Shown here piece after piece: positions 44,430-53,557 of a DNA stretch of 64,000 nucleotides; the stretch's first letter is position 1, and every line of letters begins with the position of its first letter. The position numbers and the translations under genes are program-made. Origin of the DNA: Endozoicomonas sp. NE40 (GTDB lineage Bacteria; Pseudomonadota; Gammaproteobacteria; Pseudomonadales; Endozoicomonadaceae); assembly GCF_040549045.1 (NCBI RefSeq), contig NZ_JBEWTB010000002.1:2246001-2310000 (forward strand). Direction: 5' to 3'. The notes beneath the pieces are model-generated. The model ran no database searches. It was not told the DNA's origin and saw only the letters and a list, made by a program, of their open reading frames with translations.

Positions 44430-44854
44430 GTCAATCCAACAGCAAATTGAACAACAAGTCTGACAGCAAAATTCGCCTGGACAAATGGCTGTGGGCGGCA
44501 CGTTTCTATAAAACCCGCAACATTGCCAAGGAAGCCATTGATGGCGGCAAGGTACACCTGAACGGTAGCCGCTGCAAACCGGGCAAAGAGCCCAAAGTGG
44601 GCGACGAACTGCGCCTGCGGGTGGGCTGGGACGAAAAAACCGTGATCGTACGGGCGCTGAGCGACAAACGGCAGAAAGCAGACATCGCCCAGCAGCTTTA
44701 CGAAGAAACAGCCAACAGCATTGCCCGGCGTGAAGCCAGTGCCGAACAGCGCAAAACCCTGCGTGGTGCTACACCAAGACCAGAGCGGCGTCCGGACAAA
44801 AAACAGCGCCGCGACATTATGAAACAGAAAGCCGACTTTGGGCTTGATGACTGA
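44426..44854 (+). CDS. hslR: Heat shock protein 15 (ribosome-associated S4-like)
   Basis: A 142-residue RNA-binding protein that recycles 50S subunits carrying stalled nascent chains. The S4 domain begins IRLDKWLWAARFYKTRNIAK and includes EAIDGGKVHLNGSRCKPGKE. The C-terminus is basic and lysine/arginine-rich (RPERRPDKKQRRDIMKQK). It overlaps yrfG by 4 bp, the standard arrangement. hslO, which often follows, is not here. Confidence 0.95.
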   Translation: MSQSNSKLNNKSDSKIRLDKWLWAARFYKTRNIAKEAIDGGKVHLNGSRCKPGKEPKVGDELRLRVGWDEKTVIVRALSDKRQKADIAQQLYEETANSIARREASAEQRKTLRGATPRPERRPDKKQRRDIMKQKADFGLDD

Positions 44855-44863
44855 TTTTTGCAC

Positions 44864-44894
44864 CTGAACAGTTCACACGGTTTGAACTGTTCAG
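44864..44894. terminator. Bidirectional hairpin terminator between hslR and the nitroreductase
   Basis: CTGAACAGTTCA and TGAACTGTTCAG form a perfect 12-bp stem with a 7-base loop between two convergent genes; the far arm overlaps the nitroreductase stop codon. T-rich tracts are weak on both sides, so efficiency is uncertain. Confidence 0.7.
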
Positions 44895-45622
44895 TGTTCA
44901 AACATCACCTCATCCAGCGGCACTCGAAACCGTTCACTGTAAACCCCGTCACTGGTGCCTTTACCACAGCCAATGATCATGGTGATTTCGGAACCGCCGG
45001 GCAAACCAAGACAGGTTTTGACCCGCCTGGAGTCAAAGCCTTCCAGTGGGCAGGTGTCGTATCCCCGGGACTTCATGGCATACATGAATGTCATCGCTGC
45101 CAGCCCTGCACTTTTATGAATACTGACCCTCACATCACTGCGGGACACCTCCCTGACGGTGGGTCTGGACAACCCCCGCAGGAAGGTCAACAGTTTACGA
45201 ACCGCCCCCCGAACACCAAAACGATCATTGTTATATAACATGGGAATCAGCTTCTCATAATAACCATGAGCCCTTCGGGCTTTAGCGTCGTTCTGGTCTT
45301 TGTAGGCTTCACGAATCTTGCCGGCATTAATGTGGGCGTGTTTTTTCCACTTGTCGGGCCGTACCACAATCACCACCAGCTCCCTGGCCATTCTGGCAGC
45401 ACTCTGCCCCATACAGCAGCGAGCCACCTGTTCGCGGGCTTCTGAAGAAATCACCCGATGGAATTCCCACAGCTGCATGTTGGAGCTGTTTGGCGCCAGA
45501 GTCGCCAGTTCAATCGCTTTCCTGACTGCCTCATGGTCAAACGGTGTATCCTGTTCATATTTACGAACAGCACGACGACTGTTGACGATTTGTTCGAAGG
45601 ACGAAGCCAGAGGTTTATTCAT
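44891..45622 (-). CDS. Nitroreductase family protein
   Basis: FMN-dependent oxidoreductase of the nitroreductase superfamily, 243 residues. SRRAVRKYEQDTPFDHEAVR and LATLAPNSSNMQLWEFHRV are the N-terminal FMN-site signatures; AGLAAMTFMYAMKSRGYDTC and GCGKGTSDGVYSERFRVPLD complete the fold. The substrate is unknown. It is followed by hslR in convergent orientation, and a Rieske protein gene lies 58 bp upstream, so the two may form a redox unit. Confidence 0.87.
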   Translation of the reverse strand: MNKPLASSFEQIVNSRRAVRKYEQDTPFDHEAVRKAIELATLAPNSSNMQLWEFHRVISSEAREQVARCCMGQSAARMARELVVIVVRPDKWKKHAHINAGKIREAYKDQNDAKARRAHGYYEKLIPMLYNNDRFGVRGAVRKLLTFLRGLSRPTVREVSRSDVRVSIHKSAGLAAMTFMYAMKSRGYDTCPLEGFDSRRVKTCLGLPGGSEITMIIGCGKGTSDGVYSERFRVPLDEVMFEH

Positions 45623-45680
45623 AAATGCTGATTACACTGTCTTTATGTCAGTGCCAGCATTGTACTGCAGATGTTTCAGG

Positions 45681-45995
45681 TTATGGGAGGTATATGACAC
45701 CCTCATGGATTTCGTGGGGAATTTTGTTGAGCTTTTCCCCCGGGCATGGGCCGGCAATGCATTCACCGCTGTGAATCAGAAAAAGGGCGCCATGGGTTGA
45801 GCATTGAATCAGCCTCTGTTCCGAATCCAGAAACTGGTCTTCTTGCCACTCCAGATTAATGCCAAGATGGGGGCAGCTGTTTTCATAAACGTAGACTTCA
45901 TCATCCTGCCGAACCACAAAAACATGCCCTTTTTCATTGTGGAAACCTTTGCTGCCAGGGTTTGCCAGCTCATCAACAGCACAGAGTTTAATCAT
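45681..45995 (-). CDS. Small Rieske [2Fe-2S] ferredoxin-like protein
   Basis: A 104-residue cytoplasmic Rieske protein. The cluster ligands are Cys41 and His43 (SCPHLG) and Cys65 and His68 (CSTHGA), the canonical CxH...CxxH pattern. No signal peptide or membrane segment is present, so it resembles the single-domain ferredoxins of oxygenases or the NirD-like group. The nitroreductase gene lies 58 bp downstream and is a candidate electron partner. Its partner is otherwise unknown. Confidence 0.87.
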   Translation of the reverse strand: MIKLCAVDELANPGSKGFHNEKGHVFVVRQDDEVYVYENSCPHLGINLEWQEDQFLDSEQRLIQCSTHGALFLIHSGECIAGPCPGEKLNKIPHEIHEGVIYLP

Positions 45996-46067
45996 GATTC
46001 AGTCCGGTCTTTATTCTTTCAGGTCTGGAACGAGTGTAACGGGTATGTCGTTATCAGAAAAGAAGGG

Positions 46068-49000
46068 TCAGAATTCATAACGGGCTTTAGCGGAAAAGCT
46101 GTGAGACCGGTAATTCTTTTTCCAGTTAACGTTATAGCCAGTGTGGAATGCCCAGCTGTTGGTCAACTGTAGCCCCAGCCCCAGCCCCATATGCAGGCGC
46201 AGTTTATCCCGGTCAGGCCCGGTGACGATAAAAGAGTCCCCTCCGGCAAGATAAGTGGACTTAACAATCATACCGTCGGTACCAAAGTCGTAATACCCCA
46301 TGAAAGCAAGCTCAGGCTTTATGACGCTACTGCGAAACCAGAAGTCGCCATTGAACTTCATGCCACCGCCCAGCTCCCAGGTATTGTAATCTTTGCTCTG
46401 GATTTTCTGTTCAAACCCACTGTCGCCTTTCTCTTCATAGTCCTGAGCCCTGATCAGGCCATAGTTAAATTCGGCCTGAGGAGAAATCGTCCAGCTGCCT
46501 ATGCGCCAGCTGTTGCCGCCAATGACTCTGGCTCCCCACTGGTCAACCGTAAAATCGGCTTTTACACGGTAACCATCAACCACTTTTGTCATATCGTTTG
46601 CCGAGCTGCCCATGGACAACATGGTATCGAGAAAATAGCCCCGTCCATTCCAGCTGTTGTACCAGGTGGCCAGATAACCATAATTTTTGTTATTGCTAGT
46701 CTCATTGCCATCAACAGTACTGCGCACCAGTGAAACCGCCAGCCCCGTTCTGATTGCAGGCTCAAGCTCGGCATCGGCTCCAAGGGTTATGCCCCATGTC
46801 TGGCTTTCAAAGCCCGGCTCACCATCTACGTCGTCCTGTTTGCCACTGTTGTACAACATCTGCCCCCAGAGCGCCCCGTCAGAAAACTGGTCGCCATAGC
46901 TGATACCACGACGCAAGCCGTGTATCCGGTTGAACACGATATTGTGAGCCGTATTGGCAACAGCCTGAGACGCTTTCTGAACCTCTCCGGACACCCGGGG
47001 CTGAATCTGCCCGGCCAGCTGTTTAACGTCATAATCCGTTGCATTCAGTCTGGCAAAAACCTTGTTGCCTTTGGTCGCATCGGCATAGGTATCGGCACTG
47101 ATAACATCTACCGCTTTACTAAACACTTCTGATGCCCTCGGGCTGGTGCCGGATTTCATGACTAACTGTTTGACATCGTTGGCATCTCTGGATTTCAGTT
47201 GAACCTGCAACTTTTTGTCACCATTGATGTCACTGTAGATCTCAGTGGCTTCCACCAGAAAGCTACCAGAATCGACCGTGACACGTCCGGCCACTGCACC
47301 ATCAATACTGTTCGGGTCGACCACCGTCAGTGTTACACCGCTTTTAACCAGATTATATTCGGTGGTGGATGCAGGCTTGAACTGAATATTACTGCCCGTT
47401 CCCAAAGCATCTAATCGACCTGATACGGTCATCAGGGCATTGCCGTTGAATTCGTAAACCGGAATACCATTTTCTTCCACCACATTGCCCCTTTCGTCAA
47501 GCTTTTCCTGTTTTACAAGCTCAACCGTTATCTGGGCGGGCAACGTAAAGTTACCCGACATGGCGACTCCCTTGGTGATAGTACTGACAACCAGATGGTC
47601 AACGTTCTGTATCGTCTCACCTTCGAAACTGCCACCCCGGAATGCTACCCAGTCACTTTGATGCTGCGCACTGGCCAGAATGGTACCGGTCGTTTTGGAA
47701 TTATTCCCTACCTGCTCAAACAGCATCGGCTTGTTGGAAGTGGTGAAATCCAGTGAAACATTGCCGGGGCTGGAAGCCGTGATAAAGCCATTATCCACAT
47801 AAACCTTACCAATCAGATCCCCTTTAACCGTAATCACACCGCTGTCACTGTCACCCATCGCCTTAATCGTGCCACCGTCTTTGGCAATAATGGCGGCATC
47901 CTTTTCAGTCCGACCGGCAAGGCCACCCAGCTGAGCGCCATTGGCAACATAGATTGCACTCTTACCTGAAGCCATAGCTTCAATAGCACTTTTTCCACCA
48001 GCAGGGTTTTCTCCTGTTGCGACAACAAAATCAGTCATGGAATGGTCATTCAGATAGACTGCATGATCATCGTTGGATCTGGAGACACCACCGGCGAATG
48101 TCGCATAGCCGCCTGACAGAGTAGCAGGATCATTGACAGTACCAAGAGCCTCATAAGCCATTCCACTTGTTGGATTATGGGTGCCACTGATAAAAATACC
48201 CCCCTTGATATCCCCTTTGTTTTCATAGTTCCCGGTGTAAGTACCAGTGACCAGCAAAGCAGCCCCGTCTGGCATGCCCCCTCCTTTACCCGACAAGGTG
48301 CCGGTCGAAGAAACATGCAGCTTACCCGTTGCAGAACCCGCGATATTAATGGCTTGCCCCCGAGACGAACTCAAAGTGCCTTCAATGGTAAAAACAGAAT
48401 CTGATTCGCTTTTTCCTGACCTGGAACCACCAATTTCTGCATTTTGATTCACATAAACCGCAGCAGTACCATCACCTGTTGTTTTCAGGGTACTGCCGGA
48501 ACCAACCTCGATAGAATCGATATAGGAGTGATCATCCAAAAACACGGCATGGTCGTTCATAGCCTCGGTAACACCGCCGTTCAGGACGGTATAACTCCCC
48601 CGCAAACTTGCCCAGTTCCCTGTGTTGCCTTGGCTATAGTAAGCCTTACCAGTTTGATGAGTTGAACGGCCAGAGATAAAAACACCGCCCTGAATCGCAC
48701 CTTCATTCGTCAGCGTACCTGCCAAACGGCCAGAGATAAAAACACCGTCCTGAATCGCACCTTCATTCGTCAGTGTACCTGCCAGAGTGCCGCTATTACT
48801 GACATAAATAGCTTCTGCAGGAGGAGATGATTGGTTATCGATGCTTCCCCCCTGCTTAATTCGAATACCTGCAGACTTTGCGTTGATGGTAATCATTGCA
48901 TCGCCTTTTGATGCACTCCAGCTTCCATCAATGGTAATCACGCTGGAACTGTCAACTGTCAGCTTGTAAGGATCATCTCCCGTACCAAGGGTTACAGCCA

Positions 49001-49088
49001 TGACAGACTGAGTAGCAGTCAGAAAAAAAACGGTGCTGAGCGCTGTGCAAACAAGTCCTTTTGCTTGCACAATCATTCCCTTAGACAT
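46068..49088 (-). CDS. Type V autotransporter, adhesin-like
   Basis: Outer-membrane autotransporter of about 1006 residues. The ATG at 49088 follows AGGGA with good spacing. A signal peptide (GLVCTALSTVFFLTATQSVMA) is followed by a long passenger of Gly/Ser/Thr-rich short repeats (TLTNEGAIQGGVFISG, DHAVFLDDHSYIDSIEVGSG, DHAVYLNDHSMTDFVVATG) predicted to form a beta-helix. The last ~280 residues are the barrel (RGISYGDQFSDGALWGQMLY to SFSAKARYEF, with the terminal Phe needed for BAM recognition). A 60-bp tandem duplication occurs at 48665-48784. The ligand is unknown. Confidence 0.92.
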   Translation of the reverse strand: MSKGMIVQAKGLVCTALSTVFFLTATQSVMAVTLGTGDDPYKLTVDSSSVITIDGSWSASKGDAMITINAKSAGIRIKQGGSIDNQSSPPAEAIYVSNSGTLAGTLTNEGAIQDGVFISGRLAGTLTNEGAIQGGVFISGRSTHQTGKAYYSQGNTGNWASLRGSYTVLNGGVTEAMNDHAVFLDDHSYIDSIEVGSGSTLKTTGDGTAAVYVNQNAEIGGSRSGKSESDSVFTIEGTLSSSRGQAINIAGSATGKLHVSSTGTLSGKGGGMPDGAALLVTGTYTGNYENKGDIKGGIFISGTHNPTSGMAYEALGTVNDPATLSGGYATFAGGVSRSNDDHAVYLNDHSMTDFVVATGENPAGGKSAIEAMASGKSAIYVANGAQLGGLAGRTEKDAAIIAKDGGTIKAMGDSDSGVITVKGDLIGKVYVDNGFITASSPGNVSLDFTTSNKPMLFEQVGNNSKTTGTILASAQHQSDWVAFRGGSFEGETIQNVDHLVVSTITKGVAMSGNFTLPAQITVELVKQEKLDERGNVVEENGIPVYEFNGNALMTVSGRLDALGTGSNIQFKPASTTEYNLVKSGVTLTVVDPNSIDGAVAGRVTVDSGSFLVEATEIYSDINGDKKLQVQLKSRDANDVKQLVMKSGTSPRASEVFSKAVDVISADTYADATKGNKVFARLNATDYDVKQLAGQIQPRVSGEVQKASQAVANTAHNIVFNRIHGLRRGISYGDQFSDGALWGQMLYNSGKQDDVDGEPGFESQTWGITLGADAELEPAIRTGLAVSLVRSTVDGNETSNNKNYGYLATWYNSWNGRGYFLDTMLSMGSSANDMTKVVDGYRVKADFTVDQWGARVIGGNSWRIGSWTISPQAEFNYGLIRAQDYEEKGDSGFEQKIQSKDYNTWELGGGMKFNGDFWFRSSVIKPELAFMGYYDFGTDGMIVKSTYLAGGDSFIVTGPDRDKLRLHMGLGLGLQLTNSWAFHTGYNVNWKKNYRSHSFSAKARYEF
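48665..48784 (-). repeat. In-frame 60-bp tandem duplication in the autotransporter passenger
   Basis: Two consecutive copies with a period of exactly 60 bases, differing at a few positions, encode the 20-residue block LAGTLTNEGAIQ(D/G)GVFISGR twice. This is recent in-frame expansion of one rung of the passenger beta-helix. Confidence 0.95.
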
Positions 49089-49211
49089 TCCCACGTCCCT
49101 GTGTCCCTTGCGTGACCGGTTGAGGATAAAGGCATTTAGCCTTTATCCGGCATCTGCCTTTTTAATCGGTCTGCAGAACAGAAACCTTAGAAGGTCTTCT
49201 TAAAGCGGTTT

Positions 49212-50537
49212 TCACATGAAATAAAGCACACTGCCAATCACTACCCCGCTGACCAGCAAGTGCATAATACAGAACCCCATTATGTCCCTTGCCTGTAGTC
49301 CGGCAACAGCTAATGCAGGCAATGCCCAGAAGGGCTGAATCATATTGGTCCAGGCATCCCCCCAGGCAATGGCCATGGCGGCTTTAGCGGGTTCTACCCC
49401 CAGTTCCAGCGCCGCAGGAATCATAATGGGTGCCTGCACCGCCCACTGTCCGCCACCAGAAGGAATAAACAGGTTTAACAGGCCAGCACTGAGAAACGTC
49501 AGCAAGGCAAAGGAGTCTACGGAAGAAATGCTCACAAAGAAGTGGGTGATCGAAGCTCCAAGACCGGAGGACATCATCATCCCCATGATGCCTGCATACA
49601 ATGGGAACTGAATGATAATGCCGCCAGCCCCTTTGACACTCTGGCTGACCGCGTCCAGAAAACGCCCAACATGACCATGCAGCAGCAGACCAAGCATCAG
49701 AAACAGAAAGTTCACACTGTTCAGGCTCAGGGTTGCCCCCGGCCCGGTGAAATAAATCAACAGGTAAGCCAGCCCCATTAATGCAGGTAACAGCACCAGC
49801 AGACGACTGTGTTCAAGCTGACGGGCTGGCGTATCGACAGGCTCAAACTCTGTTATAGGGGCATCCTTCAGCAATTCGGGATCGACGGTGACAGTATGAT
49901 CCAGATGCGCCATCATCCAGCGGTTCAGCAGTGGCATGACCACCAGCAGAACCCCAAGAATCACCAGATTAAAGAGAGCGAACAATGTTTCAGAGGTAGG
50001 AACCACGCCCATGACATTCGCCATAAAATGATTTTCAGTGGCAATGGTAAGAGGTACTGAACCTGACAAACCGCCATGCCAGATCAGGAACCCACTGTAA
50101 GCGCTGGCAATCAGTAGCCGGTAATCAATATCCGGACGATGTCTGGCGACATGGCGGGCAAACAGCGCACCGGTGATTAACCCAAACCCCCAGTTAATCC
50201 AGCAGGCAATAAATGACAGAAGCGTGACCAGAACAATGCCCTGCCCCGGCGTTTTAGCCAGCCTGGACAGAGTTCGCAATAACCAGTGAACAGGAGGGGC
50301 AATAGCCAGAACATAACCAGTCACCAGAATCAGTACCATCTGCATGGTAAAGGGAATCAGTTTCCAGAAAGAGTCTCCCCAGTACCGAACCATTTCCACA
50401 GAGGTGGTGTCGGTGGTCATGACTCCGAGACCATAAGTCACCAGCGTCAGTAGCAAAGCCAGAACAAAGGGATCTGGCAGATACCGTCGCATCAGATGAT
50501 CAAAAAATACAGTTAACCGCTTCACAGCGTGCCTCAT
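49212..50537 (-). CDS. atoE: Short-chain fatty acid transporter, AtoE family
   Basis: Inner-membrane carrier of about 441 residues with eleven or twelve hydrophobic segments. The N-terminus FFDHLMRRYLPDPFVLALLL, the loop WGFGLITGALFARHVARHRP and the C-terminal FIPSGGGQWAVQAPIMIPAA and GDAWTNMIQPFWALPALAVA are AtoE signatures. In E. coli it takes up short-chain fatty acids such as acetoacetate. No ato degradation genes are adjacent, so the substrate remains inferred. Confidence 0.87.
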   Translation of the reverse strand: MRHAVKRLTVFFDHLMRRYLPDPFVLALLLTLVTYGLGVMTTDTTSVEMVRYWGDSFWKLIPFTMQMVLILVTGYVLAIAPPVHWLLRTLSRLAKTPGQGIVLVTLLSFIACWINWGFGLITGALFARHVARHRPDIDYRLLIASAYSGFLIWHGGLSGSVPLTIATENHFMANVMGVVPTSETLFALFNLVILGVLLVVMPLLNRWMMAHLDHTVTVDPELLKDAPITEFEPVDTPARQLEHSRLLVLLPALMGLAYLLIYFTGPGATLSLNSVNFLFLMLGLLLHGHVGRFLDAVSQSVKGAGGIIIQFPLYAGIMGMMMSSGLGASITHFFVSISSVDSFALLTFLSAGLLNLFIPSGGGQWAVQAPIMIPAALELGVEPAKAAMAIAWGDAWTNMIQPFWALPALAVAGLQARDIMGFCIMHLLVSGVVIGSVLYFM

Positions 50538-50585
50538 ATTGTTATTGTTGCTTTCAAACTATCGCTTCATTCAGCTTTGCGTTGT

Positions 50586-51509
50586 CTACAAACGACCGGA
50601 TTCAACATCCCGGAAAAAGCCCACTAACGCACGGCGATAATTCTCCGGGTCATCCCACATACAACAGTGACTGCCGTTATCACAGATCACCACCCGACTG
50701 TGAGGAATAACTGATGCCATCTGCTTCTGGTCATCCGGAGACATGGTGTCGTAGCGGCCTGCCAGCACCAGTGTAGCCGTTCGGATTTCAGCTAGCTCAT
50801 CCCAGCGGTTCCACCCCAGCAGATTGCCAGTGAAAACGAATTCATTATTGCCCTGCATGGCGTTGTAAACCTTGTGGTTCAAATGTTCGAATGCCCGGTT
50901 CAGGGCATCGGGCCATTCTGGCAGGCGGCAGATATGTCGGCGGTACAGATGTTCATCCAGAAGGTTCTGGTACTCTTCATTGTCAAGGTCATCTCTGTCT
51001 TCAAACCCTTTCAGTCGCTCAATGACCGGGGCAGGTAAATGTTCCCTGAGATGGTTAATATGAGTGACATAAGACTGAATGCTGCCTGTAATACCGCTCA
51101 GCACCAGCCCTTTCAAATGAGTCTGGTATTTCAGGGCATACTCAATCGCAAATAACCCACCACAGGAATGGCCGAACAGGTAGAAGTCATCCAGATCCAG
51201 AGCTTTGCGAACCTGCTCAATTTCATCAACAAAGCGATCCAGCTGCCAGAGCGAGTCATCATCGGGCTGGTCAGAACACCAGGAACCCAGCTGGTCATAA
51301 AAAATGACCTCAATGCCTGCCGGAACCAGATACTCCTCCAGACACTCCAGATATTCATGGGTACTCCCCGGACCACCATGTAATGTCAGTACTTTAACAG
51401 CACCACTGCCGACCCTGAGCGTCCATACCTTGTAGCCATTATCCAGTTCAATCCATTGCACGCCAGGCGCGCTGTGCTTGTTTTGCCTGGTTTTGAAAAG
51501 AGCGGTCAT
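50586..51509 (-). CDS. Proline iminopeptidase-family alpha/beta hydrolase
   Basis: Alpha/beta hydrolase of 307 residues close to prolyl aminopeptidases. The oxyanion-hole motif is LTLHGGPGSTHEYL, the nucleophile elbow is GHSCGGLFAIEYAL (Ser in GxSxG), the acid lies near LAGRYDTMSPDD, and the catalytic His is in NGSHCCMWDDPE. It probably releases N-terminal proline from small peptides, but other substrates, including acyl esters, are possible in this family. Monocistronic in appearance. Confidence 0.88.
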   Translation of the reverse strand: MTALFKTRQNKHSAPGVQWIELDNGYKVWTLRVGSGAVKVLTLHGGPGSTHEYLECLEEYLVPAGIEVIFYDQLGSWCSDQPDDDSLWQLDRFVDEIEQVRKALDLDDFYLFGHSCGGLFAIEYALKYQTHLKGLVLSGITGSIQSYVTHINHLREHLPAPVIERLKGFEDRDDLDNEEYQNLLDEHLYRRHICRLPEWPDALNRAFEHLNHKVYNAMQGNNEFVFTGNLLGWNRWDELAEIRTATLVLAGRYDTMSPDDQKQMASVIPHSRVVICDNGSHCCMWDDPENYRRALVGFFRDVESGRL

Positions 51510-51547
51510 GGAAAATCGCTACCCCATGGAAGGTTTTCAGTACGGCT

Positions 51548-51727
51548 TCAGTTTAGGTGCTTTTTGGGTATCGTCACATCAAACGGCAGCCCCTGACGAA
51601 GAACAATCTGGCTGAAGTAGATATTAATAGCCTGTGACGTTGTGATGCCCAGCTCTTTCAGAACCGTCTCAGCCTCTTCTTTGAGGGTTTCATCAATACG
51701 GGCGCGTACGGTGGTTTCTTTAGCCAT
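51548..51727 (-). CDS. RelB/DinJ-type antitoxin without adjacent toxin
   Basis: A 59-residue protein read directly from the minus strand: it starts MAKETTVRARIDETLKEEAE and continues VLKELGITTSQAINIYFSQI, then LRQGLPFDVTIP. The N-terminal ribbon-helix-helix and the GITTSQAINIYFSQI motif are diagnostic of RelB/DinJ antitoxins. Neither side carries a toxin: proline iminopeptidase lies downstream (38 bp away) and the permease upstream. It may be an orphan regulator or pair with a toxin elsewhere in the genome. Confidence 0.85.
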   Translation of the reverse strand: MAKETTVRARIDETLKEEAETVLKELGITTSQAINIYFSQIVLRQGLPFDVTIPKKHLN

Positions 51728-51766
51728 TATGCTTTCTCGTTTATGGGAAAACTTTCATGAAAGCAT

Positions 51767-51802
51767 AAAAAAGCCTGACACATCTTGCGACATATCAGGC
51801 TT
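51767..51802 (-). terminator. Intrinsic terminator of the trpR-permease operon
   Basis: On the minus strand AAGCCTGA pairs with TCAGGCTT across a 16-base loop, followed directly by a run of T. It lies about 36 bp beyond the permease stop codon. Confidence 0.85.
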
Positions 51803-51837
51803 GAAGGATAAAGAACGGTTTGTGGGGGGGCTATAAA

Positions 51838-53097
51838 TCAGCCAAAGGTTGGCAGCATTCCCATCATATTGACGACTTCCAGAACCAGTACCGTCAGACC
51901 AAAGCCGAACACCAGGGCAATTCTTGGCTTACCGCCCGATACCTGAAACTCATCACGTTCTGAACGACCTTTAACCGCCATCAGAACCGGAGACAGCACA
52001 CTGAATGTCACAGCACCTATACCCGCAAAACCGATGGCTGCAATAAAGCCATTTGGCAGCATCACGCCCAGAACCGTCGGAGGAATAAAGGTCACTGCTG
52101 CAGTTTTCAGTCGTCCCGGCAGGTCGTTGCTGAAACCAAAGAAATCAGCAATGTAGTCAAACAACCCCATGGATACACCCAGGAAAGAGGTTGAGACAGC
52201 CAGATGTGAGAACAGCTGCAGCATCTTGGAAGTACTCATGTTCAGTCCGGTCTGTTCCAGAGCCAGAACCAGATCACCAATGTTACCGCCAGAAGCAATA
52301 ATCGCCGGGAACTGATCACGGGACAGGTTACCCAGAATCACCAGCTGCCATACCAGGTAAAAGACCAGTGTCAGCACTGAGCCGATCAGGATAGCTGATT
52401 TCAGACTCTTGCTGTCACGCTTCATGTAGCTCGTCAGGCTGGGTACACAGGTTTGAAAACCATAGCTGACCGCAATAAAGGAGATCATGCTCAGGGCAAA
52501 CGGGCTGGTTTCAGACAGAGGCAGACCGTTGAACAGGTTGTCGGTGCTGACACTGCCCATCAGGCCACCACTGAACCCCAGAAAAGCAATCACCATGGCT
52601 CCGAGCATAACGGTTGTGGCTTTATCCACTGCCATAGGGCCAAACACCACGATGGAACCCAGAACCAGTGCAAACAGAGTGCCTGCCAGTTCTGAGCCGA
52701 TGCTGATGCCAGCCACTGACTGCAGCGTGTGTGCAATGATCGAGCTGCCACCTGAAATGTAGGCATAGGTCAGAATGTAACAGACAAAGCCCACCGCCAG
52801 ACCATTGACCAGACGCCCGGCATTGCCCAGTGTTGCCTGAGCCATGGTGTCAAAGCTGGCCCCTTCCCGGTGGCGAAGGTTAGCTTCCAGCAAATACAGC
52901 CCGGCGCTATACATGCAATACCAACCGATCAGAAGCAACACCAGAGACCAGCCAAACCAAGCGCCGCTGGCAATCACAGGCAGGGAAAACATTCCTGCAC
53001 CGATACTGGTTCCGGCAACGATCAATGCTCCCCCGAGCACAGACGCACCGCGCTTCTGACCCCGGGCTTCCACGCCCGTCAGTACTGCTTCACTCAT
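51838..53097 (-). CDS. Aromatic amino acid permease (Mtr/TnaB/TyrP family)
   Basis: Inner-membrane proton symporter of the HAAAP family, 419 residues with about eleven hydrophobic segments. GGALIVAGTSIGAGMFSLPV at the N-terminus, SLVLLLIGWYCMYSAGLYLL, and YGFQTCVPSLTSYMKRDSKS mid-protein are signatures of tryptophan/tyrosine permeases. It overlaps trpR by 4 bp, so it is expressed from the TrpR-controlled promoter. That favours tryptophan as substrate (an Mtr role), but the assignment is by context. A terminator follows. Confidence 0.9.
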   Translation of the reverse strand: MSEAVLTGVEARGQKRGASVLGGALIVAGTSIGAGMFSLPVIASGAWFGWSLVLLLIGWYCMYSAGLYLLEANLRHREGASFDTMAQATLGNAGRLVNGLAVGFVCYILTYAYISGGSSIIAHTLQSVAGISIGSELAGTLFALVLGSIVVFGPMAVDKATTVMLGAMVIAFLGFSGGLMGSVSTDNLFNGLPLSETSPFALSMISFIAVSYGFQTCVPSLTSYMKRDSKSLKSAILIGSVLTLVFYLVWQLVILGNLSRDQFPAIIASGGNIGDLVLALEQTGLNMSTSKMLQLFSHLAVSTSFLGVSMGLFDYIADFFGFSNDLPGRLKTAAVTFIPPTVLGVMLPNGFIAAIGFAGIGAVTFSVLSPVLMAVKGRSERDEFQVSGGKPRIALVFGFGLTVLVLEVVNMMGMLPTFG

Positions 53098-53381
53098 TCG
53101 TTTATTCCAAACTGCTTGATAAGGAATTGTTTATCCGCTTCTTCCAGCGACTTAAGATTGTTCGACCCTCTGGTAATCGTGGCAATGCTGACCCCCAATC
53201 CGGCAGCGACCTCTCGCTGGGACTGCTTACCGTCTAACAGGGCCTTCAGAATCGACAAACGGGACGCAATAGAATCCCGCTCTTCAGGCGCCAGCAAGAT
53301 CATTAACAGCTTTTCCAGATCCCCGGCGTTACTCTGCTTATGCAATAGTTCTGTAAGCTGATTCCACTGGTTGTTGGGCAT
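53094..53381 (-). CDS. trpR: Trp operon repressor
   Basis: Tryptophan-responsive repressor of 95 residues from ATG 53381; the frame continues upstream into its own operator, so the internal start is right. LLAPEERDSIASRLSILKAL is followed by the helix-turn-helix SQREVAAGLGVSIATITRGS, nearly identical to E. coli TrpR in the recognition helix. The stop overlaps the permease start (ATGA-type), placing tryptophan uptake under direct TrpR control. The operator at 53401-53418 shows autoregulation. Confidence 0.95.
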   Translation of the reverse strand: MPNNQWNQLTELLHKQSNAGDLEKLLMILLAPEERDSIASRLSILKALLDGKQSQREVAAGLGVSIATITRGSNNLKSLEEADKQFLIKQFGINE

Positions 53382-53400
53382 TGCTTGAATCCAAAAAATC

Positions 53401-53418
53401 GTACTACTGTAACAGTAC
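53401..53418 (-). promoter_or_regulatory. trp operator upstream of trpR
   Basis: GTACTACTGTAACAGTAC has the two GTACT/AGTAC half-sites with the exact 8-base spacing of trp operators. A further AGTAC half-site follows at 53423-53427, which may allow tandem TrpR dimers. It lies 20 bp upstream of the trpR start, so TrpR autoregulates the trpR-permease operon. Confidence 0.88.
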
Positions 53419-53557
53419 ACCAGTACACTATTTATTCTGATCGTGTTTTGTACTTAAACCGCATAAGCGTCTCTATGAGTACGCCCTTGTCGATTAGTGG
53501 TAAACTGGAAGGAATTTTATATTCTCTAATGCTCGCTTTCCCGGAGGACTCAGCTTA

